From: an uncultured Candidatus Saccharibacteria bacterium
Lineage (GTDB): Bacteria; Patescibacteriota; Saccharimonadia; Saccharimonadales; Saccharimonadaceae
Assembly (NCBI GenBank): GCA_938041555.1
Contig: CALIAC010000022.1
Span: 1 to 15,123 of the forward strand
Direction of reading: 5' to 3'
DNA length: 15,123 nucleotides
Part shown: one piece after another, positions 6,806 through 13,018 of the stretch
How positions within the stretch are numbered: the stretch's first letter is position 1
Layout of the letters: the number at the start of each line of letters is the position of its first letter
Translations under genes and position numbers: made by a program
Notes under the pieces: generated by a model
Told to the model about the DNA's origin: nothing
The model's database searches: none
Seen by the model: the letters and a program-made list of their open reading frames with translations, nothing else

Positions 6806-7957
6806 CTACAAATCGGTAAGTAATTGCCAATACACATCATATGCTTGGGCAATGCGCTTAAGCGAGATAGACTCATCAATTGTATGTGCCTGATCAAAGT
6901 CACCTGGCCCATAAATAACCGTATTGACACCAATTGCTTGATAAAAGGTTTGGTCGGTACCACCCCGACTAACGACGGACACTGCACTAGGCACAAGCTT
7001 TTGCATCTGGCGAAGAATCGGTGCATCTGGTGCACATAGGGCAGATGACACTGAGTCTGCGGTGCTGCGCCATGAAAACTGGTAGCGCTGTGCGAGTGTT
7101 TCTATCCAATGTGTAAAGTCGGCATCAAGCGCTGGTGTGGTGCGGATATCGACAGCCAGATAACTAGCTCCAGCTGTCTTGTTGTTAGAGTATGACCCCT
7201 CTGGCGCGATGCGTGTTGGTGTCATCGTGGGTTCGCCAAGAATATCGTGACGGTATGTGGTGTGAAGTTCTTGTTGAATTGTTGGTAGGTCATAAAGAAA
7301 CGACATGATAGCGGGGAGCGAGCTGGCCTGATAGGCTGACTCTTGCGATGCATGGCCCGATACACGCTCAAATACCAGCTCGACAAAGCGATTACCTCGG
7401 TGGCCAATCTCAATCTGCCCATCAGTTGGCTCAGCGATAATACAACTCGCTTCATCGTATTGGGCGGCGTGTGAAAAATACTGCGCAAAAGCGGCTGACC
7501 CAGCGCCATCTATCTCTTCGTGTGCAACGGCAACGCACCAGACATCGAGGTCATTACGGCGCTGCTGGGCGTATTTGGCTGCGACCGTCATTTGGAGAGC
7601 AACACCCGCCTTCATATCACTTGCGCCAAGGCCATAGAGGCGGCCATCTGTCGCCCACGGTTGCCATGGATTGTGCTGCCAAGCAGACACATCACCGGAT
7701 GAAACCGTATCAACATGCCCACAGAGTATCACAGCACGTTGAGCGGGCTGCTGACTTGCCCGAATCACGCCAGCAGTGAAGCCCGGCTTGGCGATGACAT
7801 CATCACACACAGGCATGAGCCACTGGGCAACATCAGCTAATATCTGCGCCTCATCGCCTGAGACGGATGGTCTGGCAATGAGCTGCTTAGTAAGGTCGAT
7901 TGTTTGGACAATCGCATCAGGCAGTGGTGTGGTTTCGTGTCGGTTGGTTGTCGTCAT
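6806..7957 (-). CDS. M20 family metallo-deacylase, DapE/ArgE-like
   Basis: A 383-residue dinuclear-zinc hydrolase of the M20 family. The metal and catalytic residues are all present in order: H81 and D83 in GHVDTV, D114 in GASDMKAG, catalytic E147 and metal ligand E148 in HEE, E176 in AEPT, H202 in the dimerisation/lid domain segment SGHASQ, and H358 near the end in PGDFDQAHTIDE. The EPT and GHxDxV context favours the DapE/ArgE/CPG2 branch, which cleaves N-acyl or peptide bonds of succinyl-diaminopimelate, acetylornithine or dipeptides. No lysine or arginine pathway gene is nearby, so a scavenging peptidase or deacylase role is equally possible. The start follows a -10 box by 8 nt. No clear terminator follows the stop. 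Confidence 0.85.
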   Translation of the reverse strand: MTTTNRHETTPLPDAIVQTIDLTKQLIARPSVSGDEAQILADVAQWLMPVCDDVIAKPGFTAGVIRASQQPAQRAVILCGHVDTVSSGDVSAWQHNPWQPWATDGRLYGLGASDMKAGVALQMTVAAKYAQQRRNDLDVWCVAVAHEEIDGAGSAAFAQYFSHAAQYDEASCIIAEPTDGQIEIGHRGNRFVELVFERVSGHASQESAYQASSLPAIMSFLYDLPTIQQELHTTYRHDILGEPTMTPTRIAPEGSYSNNKTAGASYLAVDIRTTPALDADFTHWIETLAQRYQFSWRSTADSVSSALCAPDAPILRQMQKLVPSAVSVVSRGGTDQTFYQAIGVNTVIYGPGDFDQAHTIDESISLKRIAQAYDVYWQLLTDL

Positions 7958-7965
7958 ATACCATT

Positions 7966-7971
7966 ACTATA
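7966..7971 (-). promoter_or_regulatory. Leaderless promoter -10 box of the M20 gene
   Basis: On the minus strand TATAGT preceded by TGA (extended -10) ends 8 nt before the ATG at 7957. No SD is present and no good -35 is visible. Confidence 0.6.
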
Positions 7972-8302
7972 TCACAGCACAGTAGCGAGGGAGATCACGA
8001 GGGCGTGTAGTACTGTTTGTGTGGATTGTTTGGATGTCGGGCGCACAGATCGGAAGCATTTGGTAGTAGATCACCAGGGGCGGCTCTGCGATAACTACTC
8101 GATTAGGCGATTGGTAGGATGTTGCTCTTACGGGTAATGTGTGTATCACGAATTAATTAAAATAACAATATCATTAAATAGGCTCCGAATGATCACAACA
8201 GAGGCTAGCAATTCTTAGCGTGAGAGAATGGGCTGTTAAGCTTGCTCAAGGCGAGCACGATGGTTTGTTTCGGCTATTTACCGGCAAGCAGTAGCTTCGC
8301 GC
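7972..8302. other. Intergenic region between the M20 and uvrC genes
   Basis: About 330 nt between divergent leaderless promoters. I see no open frame with protein-like composition, no tRNA or known RNA motif. A weak hairpin TGCTC-AAGGC-GAGCA lies at about 8243-8257. The AT-rich core near 8150-8175 divides two GC-richer halves. Nothing here supports a gene. Confidence 0.5.
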
Positions 8303-8308
8303 TATAAT
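8303..8308 (+). promoter_or_regulatory. Leaderless promoter -10 box of uvrC
   Basis: TATAAT ends 8 nt before the ATG at 8317. No SD lies in the gap, and no strong -35 is found at 16-18 nt. Confidence 0.65.
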
Positions 8309-8316
8309 AAGAAAGT

Positions 8317-9942
8317 ATGAATGCTGCCCTCCGCACTAAGCTCAAAACACTACCTCGCAGCCCGGGGGTATACTTTCATAAATCGGCGAGCGGGGAGGTG
8401 ATTTATGTCGGCAAGGCGGCAGTGCTGCGCAACCGAGTGCGGCAGTATTTTCAAGATTCGCGTGGACGAGATAATAAAACCATGGCGCTAGTGGCGGAGA
8501 TCCACGATACGGATTGGATCGAGACCGAAAGCGAGGTGGACGCCCTCTTTCTGGAAAGCGAGATGATCAAGCGCTATATGCCACGCTACAATGTGCTGCT
8601 GCGCGATGATAAATCGCAGACCTTTGTGCGGATCAATATGAAGAGCCAATGGCCCGTGGTGGGCTTTACGCGCAACCCGGCAGACGATGGCGCTGACTAT
8701 TACGGCCCCTTCTACAACGGCTTTGCGCTCAAAAAAGCCCTGCGCTACCTGCGGCCAATCTTCCCGTACCTGACGCACGAGCGCCGACCTGGGCAATCAA
8801 AGCTGGACGAAGATTTAGGCCTGAGCCCCAAAATCAGCGACGGTTCGCAGGCCTACAAAACCAACCTGCGCACGCTGATTAGCTACATCAAAGGCAATCG
8901 CAAAGCAATTGCTGCCGAGCTTGAGCGCGATATGAAGACAGCTGCGGGGCTACACGAATTTGAGCGGGCGGCCCAGCTACGCAATAAACTGCGCGCCATG
9001 CAGGAGCTGCAGCGCCGGGTGATGTTTGGTGATAAGGAATTTTTGGCTATTAGTAAGGATCGGGCCTTGGCGGACTTGACCACGCTGCTGGGGCTAGCCG
9101 GCGAACCAACGCGCATCGAAGGCTACGATATCAGCCACATGAGTGGCCGCCAGGTGGTAGCGAGCATGGTGGTGTTTCGCAATGGCGTCAGTGATCGGGC
9201 CGAGTACCGTAAGTTTAAAGTGAGCGAAAAAAACGACGACACTGGTAATATGCATGATGTCATCTTTCGCCGCCTCAGTGAGCGCCATATCAAGAGCTGG
9301 GGCACGCCAAGCCTGCTGCTGATTGACGGTGGCAAAGGCCAGCTGGCGGCAGCAATTGCGGCCCGTGACGCGCGCGGGGTGCATGTGCCGATCATCAGCA
9401 TTGCCAAGCGCGAGGAAGAAATCCTAGTGCACAAAACTGGCTCGCAGGTGGGGCTGGCGTATATTCAGCGCCTGCAGGCCGAGCGCCCGGGCGGCATCAC
9501 CGTGCATGAGGATGGCGATGTCTATGTGATTAACCTCCACCCGGGGCAGCGTAATGCCGGCGCGCACTCCAAGAATTTGCGCGGGAGTGCCGCGGTGTAT
9601 GAGCCAGAGGCGGCCCAGGCTGCCTCTGCCGTGCATGAACAGCCAGCTAGCAGTACCGGCCGGGTGGCCAATCCACCGCTTGCAGCCAGTGACATTACCA
9701 AGCTCTTCCAGCGCATCCGCGATGAGTCGCACCGCTTTGCCGTCAGCTACCACACGGCGCTGCAGCGCAAAGCCGGCGTCAAAAGTGCGCTCGATGGCAT
9801 CCCTGGCGTTGGCCCCAAAACCAAGCAAAAGCTCCTGCGGCAGTTTGGTAGTGTGAGGGGCATTATGCGCGCCAGCCAGGCAGAGCTAGCGGCAGTGGTG
9901 GGGGAGACACGCGCAGCGCAGATTCGGCAGGGGCTGCAGTAG
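8317..9942 (+). CDS. uvrC: Excinuclease ABC subunit C, cysteine-free
   Basis: The nuclease that makes both cuts around bulky DNA lesions in nucleotide excision repair, with UvrA and UvrB. Domains in order: GIY-YIG nuclease (about 12-95, with GVY at 17-19 and YVG at 30-32) for the 3' cut; UVR motif that binds UvrB (about 198-233, ELERDMKTAAGLHEFERAAQ); RNase H-like nuclease for the 5' cut, with D271 in GYDISH, D337 in DGGKGQ and H472 in RDESHRF; and a helix-hairpin-helix tail (about 485-541, GIPGVGPKTKQKLLRQFGS). Two oddities: there is no cysteine in the whole protein, so the four ligands of the iron-sulphur cluster seen in many UvrC proteins (normally around 150-180) are absent; and roughly 70 extra residues lie between REEEI (365-369) and LFQRIRDE (463-470). 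At 541 residues it is shorter than E. coli UvrC (610). Confidence 0.95.
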   Translation: MNAALRTKLKTLPRSPGVYFHKSASGEVIYVGKAAVLRNRVRQYFQDSRGRDNKTMALVAEIHDTDWIETESEVDALFLESEMIKRYMPRYNVLLRDDKSQTFVRINMKSQWPVVGFTRNPADDGADYYGPFYNGFALKKALRYLRPIFPYLTHERRPGQSKLDEDLGLSPKISDGSQAYKTNLRTLISYIKGNRKAIAAELERDMKTAAGLHEFERAAQLRNKLRAMQELQRRVMFGDKEFLAISKDRALADLTTLLGLAGEPTRIEGYDISHMSGRQVVASMVVFRNGVSDRAEYRKFKVSEKNDDTGNMHDVIFRRLSERHIKSWGTPSLLLIDGGKGQLAAAIAARDARGVHVPIISIAKREEEILVHKTGSQVGLAYIQRLQAERPGGITVHEDGDVYVINLHPGQRNAGAHSKNLRGSAAVYEPEAAQAASAVHEQPASSTGRVANPPLAASDITKLFQRIRDESHRFAVSYHTALQRKAGVKSALDGIPGVGPKTKQKLLRQFGSVRGIMRASQAELAAVVGETRAAQIRQGLQ

Positions 9943-9976
9943 ATGAGACATACCCAACCAACGACATAGTCAGTGG

Positions 9977-10893
9977 CTAGGGCCGCACAACCCGAATCGC
10001 CTTTGCTGGGTCTTTATACGCGCGAATTGTCGATACCGCCGGCAGTGCGGCGTGTTCTCCCTCGGTCTGGGCGAGGATGGTGGCTGGCTCACAGAAGGTG
10101 AGCGTGATTTCAGTGATTCTTTCGGCTGGTGTGTGGCCCGTTATGGCGCTGCAAGCAAAGGGGATATTTTTCCAGCCCGACGAGAAGTCGGCTTGATGGT
10201 AGCCAAAAAAGTCGGTCTGTGGATAGTCGATCGACGAGCGAATCAGGCGCCCCATGCATTGGCTATTGATCATCATCACATCAGTTAGACCAACCTGCTC
10301 ATCAGCAGAAAGATTGGTTGTAAAAGGCGGTAAGTAGGTATCGTGTGCACGCAGATAGGTGGTGGCAACTTGCCCCATACTGCGTACAAGCTTAGTGTGG
10401 GGTGGTGTGCGGCGCATGCGTTCGCGCGATGCCTGCTGGCGAAGCCGCTGGCAATCAGAGCGGTCAAGCCAAGTGTCATATAGCCAGGGGCGTATCGCCA
10501 TGAATCACCATTCACCTCAATAGAGAGCGGCTGATGAATAATAGTGTGGCGATTGGCCTGCAACAGTGGTAAAGGATCGCGCTGGCCTCTCGCTAGATCG
10601 TTACAATTACCATAGCCAATAAAGCTATACATTGCGCCATCAAGCTCAGCCCTCAGCCCTGCATTTACCACCTGCGTACTCGTCCCATCACCTGCCGCAC
10701 TGATGATATGGGCGTCATCTGGGAGGCGATCGGCAAGATACTTGATGTTGTCCTTCGCCTGCGAAAAGCGCGTCGTTATGGTGTCGTAGGGAATGCCCGC
10801 TGTATCAAGCCGATCAAACACACCAGCCTGCACCTCGCGATGGCGGGTGCTATAAGGGTTTTGGACAATGACAAGTTTACGATCATACATCAT
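9977..10893 (-). pseudogene. Diacylglycerol-kinase-like lipid kinase gene split by a frameshift
   Basis: Two overlapping minus-strand frames together make one DAGK-like protein of about 305 residues. The first frame (from ATG 10893) carries the nucleotide-binding half: VIVQNPYS (8-15), AAGDGT (66-71) matching the GGDGT motif, GYGNCNDLAR (93-102) and the start of the second domain, WRYAPGYMTLGLTALIASGF (132-151). The C-terminal half continues in another frame from about ERMRRTPPHTK to the TAG at 9977-9979 (complement). The total of 917 nt is one short of a multiple of three, so a single missing base between about 10475 and 10425 would explain it. No slippery heptamer is visible there, which speaks against programmed -1 frameshifting. 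It could be a recent inactivation or a sequencing or assembly error. Such kinases phosphorylate diacylglycerol or related lipids. AAGDGT in place of GGDGT and the C in GNCND make true lipid kinase activity less sure. Confidence 0.75.
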
Positions 10894-10925
10894 AGAAATA
10901 AAAACACACTCCTATACTGAGTGTG
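10894..10925 (-). terminator. Intrinsic terminator of tRNA-Gly(CCC)
   Basis: On the minus strand CACACTC and GAGTGTG form a 7-bp stem with a 7-nt AGTATAG loop, followed by TTTTTATTT. It begins 10 nt after the encoded CCA of the tRNA. The loop and 3' arm contain AGGAG, the only SD-like sequence before the lipid kinase ATG at 10893, but at 15 nt it is too far for a typical SD. Confidence 0.85.
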
Positions 10926-10935
10926 ATCCTCTTTG

Positions 10936-11010
10936 TGGTGCGGGTAGAGGGAGTCGAACCCTCGTCTCATGCTTGGGAAGCATACATAATAGCCGTTATA
11001 CGATACCCGC
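10936..11010 (-). tRNA. tRNA-Gly(CCC)
   Basis: A 75-nt cloverleaf with encoded CCA. The acceptor stem GCGGGTA/TACCCGC is fully paired; the D arm is GTAT/TTAT with a 13-22 mismatch and GG at 18-19; the anticodon stem TATGC/GCATG encloses TTCCCAA, giving anticodon CCC; the T arm GAGGG/CCCTC encloses the canonical TTCGACT loop. The discriminator is A73, whereas U73 is usual in bacterial tRNA-Gly. It reads GGG codons. Confidence 0.95.
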
Positions 11011-11019
11011 GCTGGCTGT

Positions 11020-11025
11020 ATTATA
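11020..11025 (-). promoter_or_regulatory. -10 box of tRNA-Gly(CCC)
   Basis: TATAAT on the minus strand ends 9 nt before the mature tRNA 5' end, so the primary transcript would carry only about two to three extra bases. No convincing -35 was found. Confidence 0.6.
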
Positions 11026-11217
11026 GCACCTTGCAAGGCAAAAGGCTAACTGTTTATTGTACGGCTCACAATCGCTACCTCTCTTTCACTTGCTTCATTG
11101 TGCTAAGCTCTCTCGCATAGTATATGCTAACGTGTTTTTTGCTACCCGATAGATAATACAGTGGAGAGGGGAATACAAGACAACGAGAAGATCAGAAGAA
11201 TTGAGACTTTGAAGCTC

Positions 11218-11246
11218 TTGCCTGAGCAGTGGTTTTTTAGTACAAT
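11218..11246 (+). promoter_or_regulatory. Promoter of tRNA-Phe
   Basis: TTGCCT (11218-11223, 4/6), a 17-nt spacer and TACAAT (11241-11246). The expected start near 11253 leaves a leader of about 20 nt that contains a GCAAC-AGACC-GTTGC hairpin (11255-11269). Confidence 0.65.
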
Positions 11247-11273
11247 AATGGGTAGCAACAGACCGTTGCCTGT

Positions 11274-11349
11274 GGCTCTTTAGCTCAGTTGGTAGAGCAG
11301 AGGCCTGAAGAGCCTTGTGTCACTAGTTCGAGTCTAGTAGGAGCCACCA
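11274..11349 (+). tRNA. tRNA-Phe(GAA)
   Basis: A 76-nt cloverleaf with encoded CCA. Acceptor GGCTCTT/AGGAGCC, with one G-T pair; D arm GCTC/GAGC with loop AGTTGGTA; anticodon stem GAGGC/GCCTT around CTGAAGA, giving anticodon GAA; T arm ACTAG/CTAGT with canonical TTCGAGT. A73. It decodes TTT and TTC. Confidence 0.95.
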
Positions 11350-11353
11350 GTAA

Positions 11354-11390
11354 AACACTCTCTTTAGAGCAAGAGGGTGTTTTTCTTTTT
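11354..11390 (+). terminator. Intrinsic terminator of tRNA-Phe
   Basis: AACACTCTCTT pairs with AAGAGGGTGTT (11-bp stem with one T-G pair) around a TAGAGC loop, followed by TTTTCTTTTT. It lies 4 nt after the tRNA CCA. Confidence 0.92.
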
Positions 11391-11493
11391 GGTATGACCA
11401 ATCTCTCGTTTCTGGGCCGTCAGAACAACTCCAGCTCACGTAGCGCTTGCAAGAAAAGGCTCTACTTAACTCACCCACAAGCGAGACGTTGTG

Positions 11494-11499
11494 TATAAT
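11494..11499 (+). promoter_or_regulatory. Leaderless promoter -10 box of the CHAP gene
   Basis: TATAAT ends 7 nt before the ATG at 11507. An ATG at 11502 would give only two codons, and in-frame start-like codons upstream of 11507 lie before the promoter, so 11507 is chosen. No good -35 is visible. Confidence 0.65.
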
Positions 11500-11506
11500 A
11501 AATGGT

Positions 11507-12136
11507 ATGAAATCACTCCATCAGCCCACACCGCTCTCCTGGCAACGCCTTGCTCTGTTTGCGCTCTGGGTTGTGCTTGCGATTGTACTGTGCAGTGCTA
11601 TTGTATATGGTGCTTTGTTTTTTATACCACGCCGTGTGCAACCCTATCCGCTCCAGCAGCTTAGGCAAAAAGAGGAATTCCCAGCAATAGATACGAAGAA
11701 GCTGTCGCCCGTCCGAGCGAAGATCATCACGATTGCTCACCAGCAATTTAACACTCCACAGCCTGGTACATTCTACAGCCAGGGCGAGCGACAAGATTGG
11801 TGTGCGAATTTCGTCAGCTGGGTGCACCAGCAGGCGGGTGTGCCATTTATCAACCCACACAATGGTGGCTGGCGCATCCCTGGCGTGCGCAGCCTCGAAA
11901 CGTACTATCGCACGACTGGTCGCTGGCACCCAGCCGATAGTGGCTATACACCCCAGCCAGGCGATGCCATCCTCTACGACACAACCAGCGCGCGTGGTGA
12001 ACACGTTAATATTCTCTTGCGTTATCAAGATGGCAAACTCATCACCGTTGGTGGCAACGAAGGCAACGCGATCCACGTTAGCACAATCGATCGAGCGGCC
12101 GTTGGCAAAATTCGTGGCTTTGGTGCGGCAGAGTAG
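11507..12136 (+). CDS. Membrane-anchored CHAP-domain cell-wall hydrolase
   Basis: A 209-residue protein with an N-terminal signal anchor (about residues 15-40, flanked by basic residues on the outer side), a short linker and a CHAP domain at about 68-209. CHAP enzymes are cysteine amidases or endopeptidases that cut peptidoglycan. Catalytic C99 lies in QDWCANFVSW and H166 in GEHVNIL, with a polar partner probably at N184 or E185 in GGNEGN; PGDAI (151-155) is also typical. The enzyme should face the cell wall and serve in growth, division or attack on other cells. A strongly hydrophobic helix without a clear cleavage site suggests it stays tethered. It is a single-gene transcript between two tRNA genes. 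Confidence 0.85.
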   Translation: MKSLHQPTPLSWQRLALFALWVVLAIVLCSAIVYGALFFIPRRVQPYPLQQLRQKEEFPAIDTKKLSPVRAKIITIAHQQFNTPQPGTFYSQGERQDWCANFVSWVHQQAGVPFINPHNGGWRIPGVRSLETYYRTTGRWHPADSGYTPQPGDAILYDTTSARGEHVNILLRYQDGKLITVGGNEGNAIHVSTIDRAAVGKIRGFGAAE

Positions 12137-12307
12137 AATACATATCTTTTCTGCGTTATTCAATGGATGGTGAGAATTGGAGTATAATTTATTTTCTGCT
12201 TCTTCAAAAGCAAGAGGTGAGTACACAATAGCCGCACGTACATATCCTAGAATAGTGACGGAACGAAGTGCGCAAGAGCGAATAGTACGATTCATAGAAG
12301 AAAGGGC

Positions 12308-12336
12308 TTGAAATTTTGTGTACTATTCCATATAAT
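12308..12336 (+). promoter_or_regulatory. Strong promoter of tRNA-Gly(GCC)
   Basis: TTGAAA (12308-12313, 5/6), an exact 17-nt spacer and TATAAT (12331-12336): the best sigma-70-like promoter in the window. The mature tRNA begins 15 nt after the -10 box. Confidence 0.85.
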
Positions 12337-12351
12337 ACAACTCAGCAACAT

Positions 12352-12427
12352 GCGGGTTTAGCTCAGTTGTTAGAGCGCTTCCTTGCCATGGAAGAGGCCA
12401 GGAGTTAGAGTCTCCTAACCCGCACCA
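12352..12427 (+). tRNA. tRNA-Gly(GCC) with swapped 19-56 tertiary pair
   Basis: A 76-nt cloverleaf with encoded CCA. Acceptor GCGGGTT/AACCCGC, D arm GCTC/GAGC, anticodon stem CTTCC/GGAAG around TTGCCAT, giving anticodon GCC, and T stem AGGAG/CTCCT. The D loop is AGTTGTTA, so position 19 is T, and the T loop is TTAGAGT, so position 56 is A. The nearly universal G19-C56 elbow pair is thus replaced by a matching U19-A56, while G18 and T55 are kept. The discriminator is A73 instead of the usual bacterial U73. It reads GGC and GGT codons. Confidence 0.93.
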
Positions 12428-12445
12428 TACAAAATGCGAACAAAT

Positions 12446-12468
12446 GCACCTTTACTAGGTGCTTTTTT
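12446..12468 (+). terminator. Intrinsic terminator of tRNA-Gly(GCC)
   Basis: GCACCT and AGGTGC form a 6-bp stem with a TTACT loop, followed directly by TTTTTT. It begins 18 nt after the tRNA CCA. Confidence 0.9.
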
Positions 12469-12636
12469 ATTGCAAAAATGCAACTAGGTGAATAGCCTGA
12501 ATTGACATGGCTAGATAGCTTACTGTGTATTATCTACCAGTTAGTAGCAAACACCCTTTAAAATTGATCCTATCAATAATGTACAATAAGGGCATACGTA
12601 TTAAATCTATGGCATGCAACGAAAGCAACAACGCTC

Positions 12637-12843
12637 ATGGAATACAGATATAAAATTATCTACAATGTGTGCTTACTTGCAGCGCTGCTGTTGATCTATC
12701 ACTCCATTAATACTGCATTTGGTGATGGTATTTCTGGTAAGACACCAGACGTTGCGGTTCATATCGTCATATTCTTTGTAGTAATGGCACTTATACTGGC
12801 GGCTATATATTGCCGCTATAAGGATATGGGCTTGAAGAAGTGA
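12637..12843 (+). CDS. Small two-helix membrane protein
   Basis: A 68-residue protein with two hydrophobic helices (about 8-27 and 40-58), basic residues at both ends (YRYK at the start, RYKDMGLKK at the end) and a short loop holding FGDGISGKTPD. The charges predict both ends inside and the loop outside. The family is not recognised. It ends on TGA. No SD or close -10 box precedes the ATG: AACGAAAGC is the only purine stretch, and a possible TACAAT at 12582-12587 would give a leader of about 43 nt. The protein-like composition supports a real gene, but expression signals are weak. Confidence 0.55.
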   Translation: MEYRYKIIYNVCLLAALLLIYHSINTAFGDGISGKTPDVAVHIVIFFVVMALILAAIYCRYKDMGLKK

Positions 12844-12890
12844 TGTGGCGTGAGAGGTGGCTGTGGCTTACATTACAGCGTAGTGCTAAG

Positions 12891-12939
12891 TGTAGTCATC
12901 TGCTGTGTATCGAGAGACTACATCTCCGTATATCAGATG
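12891..12939 (+). other. Interleaved inverted repeats with pseudoknot order
   Basis: TGTAGTC (12891-12897) matches GACTACA (12916-12922), and CATCTG (12897-12902) matches CAGATG (12934-12939). The arms occur in the order A-B-A'-B', as in an H-type pseudoknot. CATCT (12921-12925) can pair with AGATG (12935-12939) instead. The site lies after the small membrane gene in a 175-nt gap with no other feature seen. It may be chance. Confidence 0.25.
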
Positions 12940-13018
12940 CGTTGTATAAGCTTTCGTTAATAAAAATAGTTTAGCTTTATCCTATCTATACCACTACAGT
13001 AATCCAGCTAGCGCCCAC

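Noticed and set aside
9977..10501. Second part of the lipid kinase as a separate gene starting at ATG 10501
   Set aside because: Its first 20 or so codons read over sequence that encodes the conserved WRYAPGYM region in the other frame, and it would start without any ribosome or promoter signal.
11513..12295. Long minus-strand open frame of 260 codons
   Set aside because: Most of it lies antisense to the CHAP gene, whose motifs and promoter are convincing. The remaining 53 codons have no recognisable domain, SD or close -10 box.
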